Below are positions 32,089-41,355 of a stretch of 64,000 bases of DNA, one piece after another. A program made the translations under genes and the position numbers. The first letter of the stretch is position 1, and every line of letters begins with the position of its first letter. Source of the stretch: Sulfitobacter sp. M05 (GTDB lineage: Bacteria; Pseudomonadota; Alphaproteobacteria; Rhodobacterales; Rhodobacteraceae). The DNA is taken from positions 1 through 64,000 of the forward strand of contig NZ_JABEDH010000003.1 in assembly GCF_029285175.1 (NCBI RefSeq), given 5' to 3'. The notes under the pieces are model-generated. The model saw nothing but the letters and a program-made list of their open reading frames with translations, had not been told where the DNA came from and did no database searches.

Positions 32089-34521
32089 TCAGGATTTTAC
32101 CTTTGCCATCTTCGGATCATAGAGCGGGGCCAATGTCACCTTGGCCTTAACCCGATGGGTGGCCACCTCCAGCTCGTAATCACCAGATAAAACATATTCC
32201 TTATCAATGGCTTGGTCGCTGCGTACATAGCCCATGCCGATGCTTTCCCCCAACGTATGCCCATACCCTGCCGAGGACAGCCAGCCGCAACGTTCCCCAT
32301 TGCGATAGATCGTTTCGCGGCCCGACAGGATAACCTCGCCGTCACAGGTAAAGGTCGCCATAATCTTTTTGACACCGCTTTCACGTTGGGATTGCACCGC
32401 TTCGCGGCCCTTAAACGGGATGTTGGATTTCATCTTTACCGCCCAGCCAAGGCCTGCCTCGTCCGGTGTGTGGTCCGGCCCGATGTCCGAACTCCATGCA
32501 CGATAGCCTTTTTCCAGACGCAGGGTTTCAATTGCGCGGTACCCGGCATTGCGCAGGCCAAGGTGCGCACCCGCCTCGTGCAGCGCGGCAAAGACCGTCA
32601 GGGCATATTCGGTTGGCAGGTGCAATTCCCACCCCAATTCCCCCACATAAGTGATGCGCAGGGCAAGAACCGGACATCCGGCGATGCCGATGGTGCGGGC
32701 CTGCCCAAAGGCGAACCCTACGTGGCTAACGTCATCTCGGGTGCATTGTTCAAGAATGTCTCGGGCTTTCGGGCCGAACAGCGACAGGACCGCGTTAGAA
32801 GAGGTCACATCGACCAGCTGTGCGTTCATACCTTTGGGAATGTTACGGGAAATCCAGTCGAAATCATGGGTGGCAAAGCCGGTGCCGGTGACGATGTAAT
32901 ATTCATCTTCGGCGGTGCGCACACAGGTCAAATCACATTCGATCCCGCCGTGATCGTTCAGCATTTGGGTATAGATGATCCCCCCCACAGGTTTGTCCAC
33001 ACGGTTGGCGGCGATCCAGTTCAACGCCTCTTCGGCGTCCGGGCCCTTGAGGATAAATTTCGCAAATGAAGTCTGGTCAAACAGCACTGCTGCCTCGCGT
33101 GCGGCCTTGTGTTCGCGCGCGACTGGGGCGTGCCAGTTTGGGCGGTCGAAGGTGTAGATATCACGTGCGTCTTCGCCCGCTTCAGCGAACCAGTTCGGGC
33201 GTTCCCAACCTAGTTTTTCACCAAACACCGCACCGCTGTCCTGCAAGGCAGCATAGAGCGGCGAGCGGCGGCAGGGGCGGCCACTGCTGTGTTCCTCAGA
33301 GGGCCATGCCATGGTGTAATGCTTGCCGTAGGCTTCCATCGTGCGGGCGCGCACCCAGTCCTCATCCGTGTGCGGGCGGCCAAAGCGGCGAATGTCGACC
33401 GGCCAGAGATCATAGGGCGGCTCTCCCTTCGCGACCCACTCGGCCAGCGCCATGCCTGCGCCACCACCAGATGCGATGCCAAAGGCATTAAAGCCGGCAC
33501 CGACAAAAACATTGGCCATTTCGGGCGCTTCGCCAAGGATGAAATTCCCGTCGGGGGTAAAGCTTTCGGGGCCGTTGATCAGTTGTTTAATGCCTGTGGT
33601 TTCCAATGCCGGAACGCGGGGCAGGGCCAGTTCAACCAGTTGTTCAAAGTGATCGAAATTTGAGTCCAGCAATTGGAAATCAAACGGGTCGGGGATGCCG
33701 TTTTTCGCCCAAGGAATGCCATTGGGTTCATAGCCGCCCATGACCAATCCGCCGACTTCTTCCTTGTAATAGGTCAGCCGGTCGGGATCGCGTAGGGTTG
33801 GCAGATCGGAGGGCACACCAAAAGCTTCGGTGATCATGTATTGGTGTTCCACGGACACCAAAGGCACCGTCACCCCGATGGATTTTGCCAATGTTCGGGT
33901 CCATTGTCCGCAACATAGCACCAACTTTTCGCAGGTGATATCGCCCTGCGGGGTACGCACGCCGACGATCTTGCCCTTTTCGGTCAAAATCTCGGTGACG
34001 GGCGTGTTTTCAAGCAGTTGCGCGCCTTTGGCTCGGGCACCTTTGGCTAAGGCCTGTGTGATATCGGAGGGGCTGGCCTGACCGTCAGTTGGCAGAAACG
34101 CCGCGCCCACAACATCACCGATATCCATTAGGGGCCACAGATCCTGCGCCTCTTGCGGCGTCAACAGCTGCATATCAAGGCCGAAACTATGGGCTGTGGT
34201 GGCTTGTCGTTTGACCTCGGTCCAGCGTTCCTGATTACAGGCAAGCCGCAAACCGCCGTTCATTTTCCATCCGGTGGCAAGGCCGGTTTCCGCCTCAAGC
34301 TTGTTATACAGTTCGATCGAATAGCCCAGAAGTTGGGTGATATTGGCGCTTGAACGCAATTGCCCGACCAGACCGGCAGCGTGCCATGTCGAGCCGGAAG
34401 TCAGCTGTGCCTTTTCCAGCAACAGCACGTCGTGGCCCATTTGCGCCAGATGATAGGCCGTGGAACAGCCGATGATGCCGCCGCCGATGATGATGATCTT
34501 GGAGGAAGATGGGAGTGTCAT
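32089..34521 (-). CDS. FAD-dependent demethylase, dimethylglycine/sarcosine dehydrogenase-like (DAO-GcvT)
   Basis: An 810-residue two-part enzyme. Residues 1-~390 are a DAO-type flavoprotein: IIGGGIIGCSTAYHLAQMG, then STWHAAGLVGQLRSS, where His47 is the likely covalent FAD site. Residues ~430-810 are the folate-binding GcvT fold (VTSSNAVLSLFGPKARDILE, YVGELGWELHLPTEYA). Family members oxidise N-methyl groups of dimethylglycine or sarcosine and hand C1 to tetrahydrofolate. A close paralogue lies at 41356-43773. The context of a betaine importer and kinase suggests a betaine-derived substrate. Confidence 0.83.
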   Translation of the reverse strand: MTLPSSSKIIIIGGGIIGCSTAYHLAQMGHDVLLLEKAQLTSGSTWHAAGLVGQLRSSANITQLLGYSIELYNKLEAETGLATGWKMNGGLRLACNQERWTEVKRQATTAHSFGLDMQLLTPQEAQDLWPLMDIGDVVGAAFLPTDGQASPSDITQALAKGARAKGAQLLENTPVTEILTEKGKIVGVRTPQGDITCEKLVLCCGQWTRTLAKSIGVTVPLVSVEHQYMITEAFGVPSDLPTLRDPDRLTYYKEEVGGLVMGGYEPNGIPWAKNGIPDPFDFQLLDSNFDHFEQLVELALPRVPALETTGIKQLINGPESFTPDGNFILGEAPEMANVFVGAGFNAFGIASGGGAGMALAEWVAKGEPPYDLWPVDIRRFGRPHTDEDWVRARTMEAYGKHYTMAWPSEEHSSGRPCRRSPLYAALQDSGAVFGEKLGWERPNWFAEAGEDARDIYTFDRPNWHAPVAREHKAAREAAVLFDQTSFAKFILKGPDAEEALNWIAANRVDKPVGGIIYTQMLNDHGGIECDLTCVRTAEDEYYIVTGTGFATHDFDWISRNIPKGMNAQLVDVTSSNAVLSLFGPKARDILEQCTRDDVSHVGFAFGQARTIGIAGCPVLALRITYVGELGWELHLPTEYALTVFAALHEAGAHLGLRNAGYRAIETLRLEKGYRAWSSDIGPDHTPDEAGLGWAVKMKSNIPFKGREAVQSQRESGVKKIMATFTCDGEVILSGRETIYRNGERCGWLSSAGYGHTLGESIGMGYVRSDQAIDKEYVLSGDYELEVATHRVKAKVTLAPLYDPKMAKVKS

Positions 34522-34529
34522 TTCAAACC

Positions 34530-35405
34530 TTATGTCTGCGCGAAATCGGCAAGTGCCGAGGTCAGTCGTTCCATGTTTTCAGAGGTGTAAGCGCCGTAAT
34601 CCACATCCAGTTCAGAATGGATTTCCGAGGTCATTGACCAAAGGGTTTCGCGCATCAGCGATGTGCATTTCATGGCGCTGTAGGCGCGCCAGTGTTTTTC
34701 GGGAGAGGTCTCAAAATACTGCGCCAGCATCGCGCGTTCCTGATCTTCGGAGAGGGCGTTGTTTGACGCCAGCCCCGCCAGATCGAACAGCGGCGAGTTA
34801 TATCCGCCATATTCCCAGTCAATCAACCAAAGCTTGTCACCATCATCGAGGATATTGGCGGCCAGCAAATCATTGTGGCCGATCACCATATCAATCTGGC
34901 CGACCGCAGCTTCCAACTCATTAAGCTGGGCCAGCATCGCAGGCAGGGCCTTGGCGTGGTGCGACCCATCCGTGTGCAATCGCGCCGCATAACTGCGGTT
35001 CACCTGAAACGGCCAGAAGGTTAGTACCGGTTGGCTGAGGTGACCGGCAAGGTCGCGATGAACGTGGGTGATCATTGAAATGATCCGCTGCAAATTGTCG
35101 GGGTTGCGCACATCTGCCTCGCTGAAGGTCTGGGCGTTCAGAAACTCCAGCACCAGAACACCGGGCTCATGGTGGATCACCTTGGGTGAAAATCCTGCTG
35201 CGCTGGCGGCTTGCGAGAGGGCCAGTTCGTTCCAGCGCATCACGCCATGTTCGGCGATGTCTTCGCCAAGGCGCACAACAAACTGCTGCGTCCCGTCGCG
35301 TACCCGCAGGTTCACATTGGTCAGCCCGCCGCCAAGGGCAGTGATGTCTTGCGGGTCTTGGAAACAGCTAAGGTTCGCGATCTTGTTGATGATTTCACGT
35401 GTCAT
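34530..35405 (-). CDS. choline/ethanolamine kinase-like phosphotransferase (paralogue 1)
   Basis: A 291-residue APH-fold kinase. An N-terminal nucleotide part has LGGGLTNVNLRVRDGTQQFV and FVVRLGEDIAE. Brenner's loop is MVIGHNDLLAANILDDGDKL (catalytic Asp), and the DFG-equivalent is WLIDWEYGGYNSPLFDLAGL, the choline-kinase signature. It overlaps the permease gene by ATGA and is followed after 8 bases by the FAD-GcvT gene. A paralogue sits at 40425 beside the second FAD-GcvT gene. The likely substrate is choline or an N-methylated ethanolamine. Confidence 0.8.
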   Translation of the reverse strand: MTREIINKIANLSCFQDPQDITALGGGLTNVNLRVRDGTQQFVVRLGEDIAEHGVMRWNELALSQAASAAGFSPKVIHHEPGVLVLEFLNAQTFSEADVRNPDNLQRIISMITHVHRDLAGHLSQPVLTFWPFQVNRSYAARLHTDGSHHAKALPAMLAQLNELEAAVGQIDMVIGHNDLLAANILDDGDKLWLIDWEYGGYNSPLFDLAGLASNNALSEDQERAMLAQYFETSPEKHWRAYSAMKCTSLMRETLWSMTSEIHSELDVDYGAYTSENMERLTSALADFAQT

Positions 35406-37384
35406 ATGCCCAACCTCTTACGTTGTCCCCGGGCCAAAGCGTTGACCAAACGGTCAGCGATGATGGCGATAAAGGCGACCGACAGCCCCGCGACAATCCC
35501 CTTGCCGGCGTTGGCCTTGGTCAGCGCGATATAGACCTCCTGACCCAGATCACGGGTGCCGACCAATGCAGTGATCACCAGCATCGACAGGGCAAGCATA
35601 GTGGTCTGGTTCAACCCCAACAAAAGCTGCGGCGTGGCCAGTGGCAGTTTAATGCGCCACAGGATCTGGCGCTTGGTGCAGCCGGCCATATGGCCCGCCT
35701 CGATCATTTGTTCGGGTACATCACCCAGCCCGTGGGCGGCATAGCGTACCGCAGGGGCCAGCGCATAAAGCACCACAGCGATCATCGCGCTGAAATCGCC
35801 GACGCGAAATAACATGATGACAGGGATCAGATAAACAAAGCTGGGCAAGGTTTGCAGCGTGTCCATCAGGCCAAGGATAACCTTGCCCGCCTTGGGCCGT
35901 TCCGCCGCCCAGATGCCCAAGGGTATGCCGACTATTGTGGCGATCAGAACCGAGACACCACAAAGGTAAATCGTGACCATCGCCTTGCCCCACAGACCAC
36001 TGGCGGCGATGAACCCCATCATCAGCATGGCCATGATGCCCAGTTTCCAGCCACCGATCCGTGCTGCCATCAGCCCCGTGGCAATAATGCCCCAAGCCCA
36101 GGGAATGCCGGTGAAAAACTTCTTTACCGGCAAAAGAAGCCCCTGAAGGATCACCAGCTTTATGGCCTCGAATGTGTCAAAGAAATTGACGTTGATCCAC
36201 TCCATCGCACCGGCCCAGAAGGGGCCCGTGGTCAGGGTCAGCGCTTCTGGATAGGTTTGCACCGCTGGGATAAGACGCCCGAGGATCATTGTTGCGATTG
36301 CGAAAAACAGAACCGTGCTGCTCAGCGGGTACCGCTGGATCAGATTGCCGGATTTGCGGACACGGTACTTGCGTTCTGAAAACGCCTGACTGGCCCGGTC
36401 CAGCGCGATGGCCATCAGGACAATGGCCAGACCAGCCTCAATCCCGCCACCGATATCAAGCCGGCGCAGCGAGGCCAACACGTCAAAGCCCAAGCCTCCC
36501 GCACCAATCATCGAGGCGATGATCACCATGTTCAGCGACAGCATGATCACCTGATTGACCCCGACCATAAGCGTGGGGGTGGCCGAGGGCACCAGAATTT
36601 TCCACATGATCTGGCGCTGCGTACATCCTGCCATGTGCCCGGCTTCAAGGATTTCGTCGGGGACATTGCGCAAAGCGACGATGGTGATGCGCACCATGGG
36701 CGGCATCGCATAGATGATCGTAGCGACCAGCGCGGCAACGGGTCCAAAGCCGAACAGGATCAGGATTGGCACAAGATAGGCGAAAACAGGCACCGTCTGC
36801 ATCAGGTCCAGCACGGGGCGCAGGGCCATGTCGACCCAAGGATGGCGATAGGCCGCGATGCCCAGAAACAGCCCCCCAACAGCACCAATAGGCACGGCAA
36901 TCAGGACCGAGGCCAGGGTGATCATCGCGCTGTGCCACTGGCCGAATACTGCGAGATACAAAAAGCAACAGCCAACCAATGCTGCCAACGCCCAGTCGCG
37001 GGCGTACAGCCCGATGGCGGCGATACAAATGATGATGGCAATCCAGCTGAGGGAGGGGGCCAGTTGTACGGCGGTCTCGCCATAGCCGCTTGAGAACCCT
37101 TCGATCAGCAGATTTCGCAGGAATTGATAGGGGGCTTCGATCAAGGCCGCCATCGCGCGGGTCAAATCCTTGAACGAAAACAGGTAAAACCCTGCGTCCT
37201 CAACCAGCCAGATCAGAAAGCCACTGATTGCACCATCAAGCTCCAGCTGCCATTTCTTGGGAAATCGGATGATCCAGCGTGCATCAAGCGCCTTATAAAG
37301 CTGGAACGACCAGGTGGACAGCGCCCAGGTTACAGCGAATAGCGCCAGCCAGAACACGCGCCCCGATGTCAGCCAACGCGGCAT
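35402..37384 (-). CDS. proW: glycine betaine/proline-type ABC permease, fused double domain
   Basis: A 660-residue permease made of two ProW-like halves. The same loop appears twice: EILEAGHMAGCTQRQIMWKI near residue ~245 and QMIEAGHMAGCTKRQILWRI near ~570, each followed by LxxATPxLxxGxNQxxMLxL. Each half has five or more TM helices. A normal ProW is about 300-350 residues, so this single chain replaces the usual homodimer. It lies between the ATPase (no overlap) and the kinase (ATGA). Confidence 0.85.
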   Translation of the reverse strand: MPRWLTSGRVFWLALFAVTWALSTWSFQLYKALDARWIIRFPKKWQLELDGAISGFLIWLVEDAGFYLFSFKDLTRAMAALIEAPYQFLRNLLIEGFSSGYGETAVQLAPSLSWIAIIICIAAIGLYARDWALAALVGCCFLYLAVFGQWHSAMITLASVLIAVPIGAVGGLFLGIAAYRHPWVDMALRPVLDLMQTVPVFAYLVPILILFGFGPVAALVATIIYAMPPMVRITIVALRNVPDEILEAGHMAGCTQRQIMWKILVPSATPTLMVGVNQVIMLSLNMVIIASMIGAGGLGFDVLASLRRLDIGGGIEAGLAIVLMAIALDRASQAFSERKYRVRKSGNLIQRYPLSSTVLFFAIATMILGRLIPAVQTYPEALTLTTGPFWAGAMEWINVNFFDTFEAIKLVILQGLLLPVKKFFTGIPWAWGIIATGLMAARIGGWKLGIMAMLMMGFIAASGLWGKAMVTIYLCGVSVLIATIVGIPLGIWAAERPKAGKVILGLMDTLQTLPSFVYLIPVIMLFRVGDFSAMIAVVLYALAPAVRYAAHGLGDVPEQMIEAGHMAGCTKRQILWRIKLPLATPQLLLGLNQTTMLALSMLVITALVGTRDLGQEVYIALTKANAGKGIVAGLSVAFIAIIADRLVNALARGQRKRLGI

Positions 37385-38398
37385 TTATGCGCGCCCCACA
37401 AGCACATCAATCACGGCCTGTCGGGTGATCTGGCCGATGACCTCGCCGTCCTTTTCGACCCTGTAGGGCGCGTTGGCCCCCTCGATCTGGCTGGCGATGT
37501 CATCAATCAGCTGTTTGTGATCGACAGTGCCGGCAAACGTGCCATCTTGCAGCGGCTGTATGACAGAGCCGGCAGTGATCACTTTGGAGCGGCTAACGTA
37601 GCGGGTGAACTCTGCGACATAATCAGTGGCCGGGTTCAGCACCAGTTCCTCGGGTGTTGCGACCTGTTGGATTTCACCGTCTTTCATCACGGCTATACGG
37701 TCGGCGAGGCGGATCGCCTCGTCAAAATCATGGGTGATGAAAACGATGGTTTTATGGAGCATGTTTTGCAGCCGCATGAATTCATCTTGCATTTCGCGCC
37801 GGATCAGTGGGTCAAGCGCCGAAAATGGTTCGTCCAAAAACCACAGATCAGGTTCGACAACGAGGGACCGGGCGATGCCGACCCGTTGTTGCTGACCGCC
37901 GGACAATTCGCGCGGATAGTTGTTTTCGCGCCCCTTTAACCCGACCAGTTCGACCATTTCCATGGCGCGGTCTTCGCGGGTTACCTTGTCGATCCCTTGC
38001 ACATCCAAAGGAAAGGCGGCGTTTTCCAGAACGGTCAAATGCGGCAGCAGGGCAAATTGTTGAAACACCATGCCCATCTTTGTGCGCCGGATATGGATCA
38101 GCTCTGCTTCGTTCATGCTCAGCAGATTCTTGCCTTCAAAGAATATCTCGCCGGCAGTTGGTTCAACCAGCCGCGACAGGCAGCGAACCAAGGTGGATTT
38201 CCCCGAGCCGGAAAGGCCCATGATCACGAAAATCTCACCCTTGCGGATTTGTACATTGGCGCGGCGTACCGCTCCGATCAGGTTGTGCTTGCGCAGGTCG
38301 CCTTTCTGCGGATCGGGCGTGTGGGTCAGAAAGCTATCGGCCTTGGCCCCGTAGATTTTCCAGACGTCGCGGCACTCTAGGATGGTTGTCGTGTTCAT
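37385..38398 (-). CDS. proV: glycine betaine/proline-type ABC ATPase
   Basis: A 337-residue ATPase. Walker A GLSGSGKSTLVRCL, Q-loop MVFQQFALLPHL, signature LSGGQQQRVGIARS, Walker B LWFLDEPFSALDP, H-loop FITHDFDEA. The ~70 C-terminal residues after the TRYVSRSK segment form only a short CBS-like tail, less than the paired CBS domains of E. coli ProV, so osmotic gating may be reduced. It works with the 35402 permease and the 38526 binding protein. Confidence 0.88.
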   Translation of the reverse strand: MNTTTILECRDVWKIYGAKADSFLTHTPDPQKGDLRKHNLIGAVRRANVQIRKGEIFVIMGLSGSGKSTLVRCLSRLVEPTAGEIFFEGKNLLSMNEAELIHIRRTKMGMVFQQFALLPHLTVLENAAFPLDVQGIDKVTREDRAMEMVELVGLKGRENNYPRELSGGQQQRVGIARSLVVEPDLWFLDEPFSALDPLIRREMQDEFMRLQNMLHKTIVFITHDFDEAIRLADRIAVMKDGEIQQVATPEELVLNPATDYVAEFTRYVSRSKVITAGSVIQPLQDGTFAGTVDHKQLIDDIASQIEGANAPYRVEKDGEVIGQITRQAVIDVLVGRA

Positions 38399-38475
38399 TG
38401 GGGCCTCGGTCGCGCGTCATCCGTCAGCCGGAGGCGGCTGGCAGGTCGGCAATCCATGTGAAAAGGGTAGGGTGT

Positions 38476-38499
38476 TGCGCGCCGCAAGACCGGCGCGCA
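38476..38499 (-). terminator. stem-loop after the betaine-binding protein gene
   Basis: TGCGCGCCG pairs with CGGCGCGCA around a 6-base loop. It lies between the binding protein (ends 38526) and the ATPase (starts 38398) on the minus strand. It probably stabilises the binding-protein message and limits read-through. Confidence 0.6.
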
Positions 38500-38525
38500 G
38501 CTTTTGTCGGTGGGATCAGGTGCGG

Positions 38526-39458
38526 TCAGTTGGCAATCCAGGTCGACCAGACATCCTTGTTGTCGGCCATCCATGCGGCAACAGTCTCGTCCACTGATTT
38601 TCCGTTCAGGTCGACGTCGGCAACCATCGCGCCCATGGCGTCATTGTCGATGTCGAAATTACGGATAGCTTTGCCGGCGTTTGGCCATTTGTCGTCCAGA
38701 CCAGCCCAGGATACTTTCCAGATCGGGCCCGTCGGTTTACCACAGTCATAAGCCGCGTCAGGATTCATGCCAACAGATGGGTCGGCGTAACACTCTGGCG
38801 AATACTCAGGGAATTTAACGAATTTACCGTCGTATTTGGCCGGAGCCCAGTGTGGCGAATAGATCCACAGCATGATCGGGTCTTGGCGTTGGTAAGCGGA
38901 TTCAAGTTCCGCGAAAAGTGCCGCGTCCGTGCCCGCGTGGATCACTTCGAAATCAAGGCCAAGTGCCTCGACACGTTCTTCGTCAAATCCGCCCCAAGTC
39001 ACAGGCCCGCCCAAGTAACGGCCAAGCGGTGCGGTTTCCGGCGTGGAAAACGCGTCTGCACATTCCTTCAGCGCCTCCCAATTCGGCAGGCCGGGACAAC
39101 GTTCTTCCATATAGGCGGGATACCACCATTCTTCGATGGCGATCATGCCGGTTTCGCCCTGATTGATCACCTTGCCAGATGCAGTCGCCTCGTCCATTGC
39201 CTCGCGGCCAGTGGTCTCCCAGATTTCCATCGCAACATGCAGGTCACCGGTTTTCAGCCCGGCAAATTGGGCGATGTAATCGGCCTGCACATATTCGACG
39301 TTATATCCGGCTTCTTTCAAAACCTCACCCATCAGGGTGGTGGTGATCAGCTGGCCTGACCAGTCATGCAGGGTGAGCTTGATCGGGTCGGTCGATTCTT
39401 GCGCAAGGGCTGGTGTCGCGGCCAGTAATGCGGCTGCTGCAACGGATAGAATTTTCAT
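38526..39458 (-). CDS. proX: glycine betaine/choline-type substrate-binding protein
   Basis: A 310-residue periplasmic protein. Signal peptide MKILSVAAAALLAATPALAQ. The OpuAC fold shows IKLTLHDWSGQLITTTLMGE and YNVEYVQADYIAQFAGLKTG, with several tryptophans (EIWETTGRE, EEWWYPAYME, LWIYSPHWAPAKYDG) of the kind that build the aromatic cage for quaternary amines. It is first in the leftward operon with the DeoR-type repeat in its upstream spacer. Confidence 0.85.
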   Translation of the reverse strand: MKILSVAAAALLAATPALAQESTDPIKLTLHDWSGQLITTTLMGEVLKEAGYNVEYVQADYIAQFAGLKTGDLHVAMEIWETTGREAMDEATASGKVINQGETGMIAIEEWWYPAYMEERCPGLPNWEALKECADAFSTPETAPLGRYLGGPVTWGGFDEERVEALGLDFEVIHAGTDAALFAELESAYQRQDPIMLWIYSPHWAPAKYDGKFVKFPEYSPECYADPSVGMNPDAAYDCGKPTGPIWKVSWAGLDDKWPNAGKAIRNFDIDNDAMGAMVADVDLNGKSVDETVAAWMADNKDVWSTWIAN

Positions 39459-39560
39459 TGTTAACTCCCGGTTATGGGCCCGGTTCGTCTATGAGATATA
39501 GCATCTAGGCTAGCATAGCGCGGGCTCTCTGGGATCATTCAACAAGGTTAAAATCCCTAA

Positions 39561-39578
39561 ATCAACAAAAATCAACAT
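39561..39578. promoter_or_regulatory. tandem ATCAACA repeat, predicted DeoR operator A
   Basis: AATCAACA occurs at 39561-39568 and 39571-39578 (10-base period, one helical turn). The same tandem arrangement, in reverse orientation, occurs at 43840-43856 beside the deoR-type gene. The site lies in the divergent spacer between proX and the IMPase gene. Confidence 0.6.
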
Positions 39579-39657
39579 ATCGCAACTAATTTTGTAGCTT
39601 TTGGATGTTGGTTGCGGAATAGATGGGCGGTGCGCTGGCCCAATGAAAGGATGCCCC

Positions 39658-40428
39658 ATGACTGACCTTGAAAAGCGGCTGCTGACAGCCTTAGGGATCA
39701 CCGAAGCCGCGGCACAGGTTGCACTGGGCCACTTCCGCAACAGCCCTGACATTGAAACCAAGCTGGATCAAAGCCCGGTGACAGTAGCGGATAAGGAAAC
39801 CGAAACCGCGATCCGCGAGGGTTTGGCGCGCGCTTTCCCGAGGGAGGCGATTTTCGGTGAAGAGTTTGGCCAGACGGGCGCGGGCGGTGATATGTGGATT
39901 GTCGATCCGATTGATGGCACGCGGTCCTTTATCACGGGGTTGCCCTTGTTCGGAATGTTGTTGGGGTATCTGACGGGGCAGGGCCCACAGTTGGGGATCA
40001 TCCGTATGCCGGCGCTGGATGAGGTCTATGCCGGGGCAGTGGGGTTCGGGGCGACCTGCAACGGTGCGCCAATCAGCGTGAGCGCGTGTAGGGAGCTGGC
40101 AAAAGCACGGTTGTTCATCAACGAAGGGGACAAAATCGCCGCCCAAGCCCCGACGGTCTTTGCACGTCTTGTGCAGGCCGGTGAGCTGCGCCGAATGGGG
40201 GCGGATTGCTATCCTCATGCCTTGGTCGCGCGCGGGTTGGTGGATGCGGTGGTTGATTTCGATTTGCAGCCTTATGACTATCTGCCCGTCAGTGCCGTGG
40301 TAGAGGCGGCAGGCGGCATAATGACCGACTGGCAGGGTGGGCCACTGGGCATGGGATCTGACGGGCGAACCCTGACGGCGGCAACGCCTGAATTGCACGC
40401 GGAGTTGATCGAGTTGGTGAACGCCTAA
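39658..40428 (+). CDS. inositol monophosphatase-family phosphatase, HisN-like
   Basis: A 256-residue enzyme with the lithium-sensitive phosphatase metal motifs: GEEFG (Glu), WIVDPIDGTRSFITGLPLFG (DPIDGT) and FDLQPYDYLPVSAVVEAAGG (late Asp region). The start at ATG 39658 has AAAGG upstream. The closest look is to histidinol-phosphatase-type members, but the location between two betaine gene sets with two kinases suggests a phosphorylated amine or alcohol as substrate. Its stop overlaps the convergent kinase stop. Confidence 0.8.
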   Translation: MTDLEKRLLTALGITEAAAQVALGHFRNSPDIETKLDQSPVTVADKETETAIREGLARAFPREAIFGEEFGQTGAGGDMWIVDPIDGTRSFITGLPLFGMLLGYLTGQGPQLGIIRMPALDEVYAGAVGFGATCNGAPISVSACRELAKARLFINEGDKIAAQAPTVFARLVQAGELRRMGADCYPHALVARGLVDAVVDFDLQPYDYLPVSAVVEAAGGIMTDWQGGPLGMGSDGRTLTAATPELHAELIELVNA

Positions 40429-41354
40429 CCGGCCCGGACCGCATCGACATGGGCTTGGAACGCGGGGTCCTGCATCAGTGCCTTGCAACGCTCAAACCGG
40501 CCCGTGGCATAGGCCCAGAAATCTTCCGCCGGGTTGCCATCAGCGTGCTGGATCAACCCCCACAACGTCCACAGGAGATCACACATCGCCTTGTAAATTA
40601 CCATGCGACCTGTTTCTGCTGCCGTTGCAGGCCGACCGAAATACGCGGTCATCAGCTCGCTATCCTGCCGTGCATTCATGCCGGCTTCGACAGATAGATC
40701 ACCAACATCCCACAAGGGATCGTTCATGCCGGAATATTCCCAATCCACGATCCACATGACGGTGCCATCATCCAGAAAGTTCTCGCACAGGGGGTCGCAA
40801 TGGCAAGGGGCCAGCGTGATGTTTGCACTTTCCAGAACCTGTTTGATCGGGTTTGCCGCCGCAACAACCCCGTCATAGCCTTCTGGCAGTTCGACGTCCT
40901 TGGTCGATAAGATGTTCAGATAGTCATCAATCATTGCAAATAACTCGAACCGGAATTGGAAGGTTTCACCCGAGGTGTGCAACTTCGCCAATGCGATCCC
41001 TGCACGGGCCGGTGATCCGCCGCGTGTCGCGAACAACTCGGGCGACATTGTTTCTACATCCGGTACGGTTTCACTGATCATCAGACCGCTTGCCGGTTCG
41101 GCAAAGATCACCCTTGGCGAAACACCTGCGCGCGCCGCTGCTTCGGCGTTATGTACCTCAACTGTGCGGTCAATATATTCCTCTGTGCCATCGCCCGCGA
41201 TACGGACGATGACCGAAGTGTCGCCCATATCGACACGATGCACCAGATTGGTCAGGCCGCCCAGACGGGTGATGCTGTCGGGGTTTTCAACCTCCGCAAA
41301 TTGCGGGGCTTTACGCAGGGCTTGCAGGACGGTTTTCGCATGTTTGCTCATCAA
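40425..41354 (-). CDS. choline/ethanolamine kinase-like phosphotransferase (paralogue 2)
   Basis: A 309-residue APH-fold kinase: RLGGLTNLVHRVDMGDTSVI, then ITLAPCHCDPLCENFLDDGT (Brenner's loop; the usual HNDL reads HCDPL) and MWIVDWEYSGMNDPLWDVGD (DWEYS). It begins one base after the second FAD-GcvT gene, which it follows in the same operon. Gene pairing mirrors that at 32089-35405. The likely role is phosphorylation of choline or related amino alcohols. Confidence 0.78.
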   Translation of the reverse strand: MMSKHAKTVLQALRKAPQFAEVENPDSITRLGGLTNLVHRVDMGDTSVIVRIAGDGTEEYIDRTVEVHNAEAAARAGVSPRVIFAEPASGLMISETVPDVETMSPELFATRGGSPARAGIALAKLHTSGETFQFRFELFAMIDDYLNILSTKDVELPEGYDGVVAAANPIKQVLESANITLAPCHCDPLCENFLDDGTVMWIVDWEYSGMNDPLWDVGDLSVEAGMNARQDSELMTAYFGRPATAAETGRMVIYKAMCDLLWTLWGLIQHADGNPAEDFWAYATGRFERCKALMQDPAFQAHVDAVRAG

Positions 41355-41355
41355 T

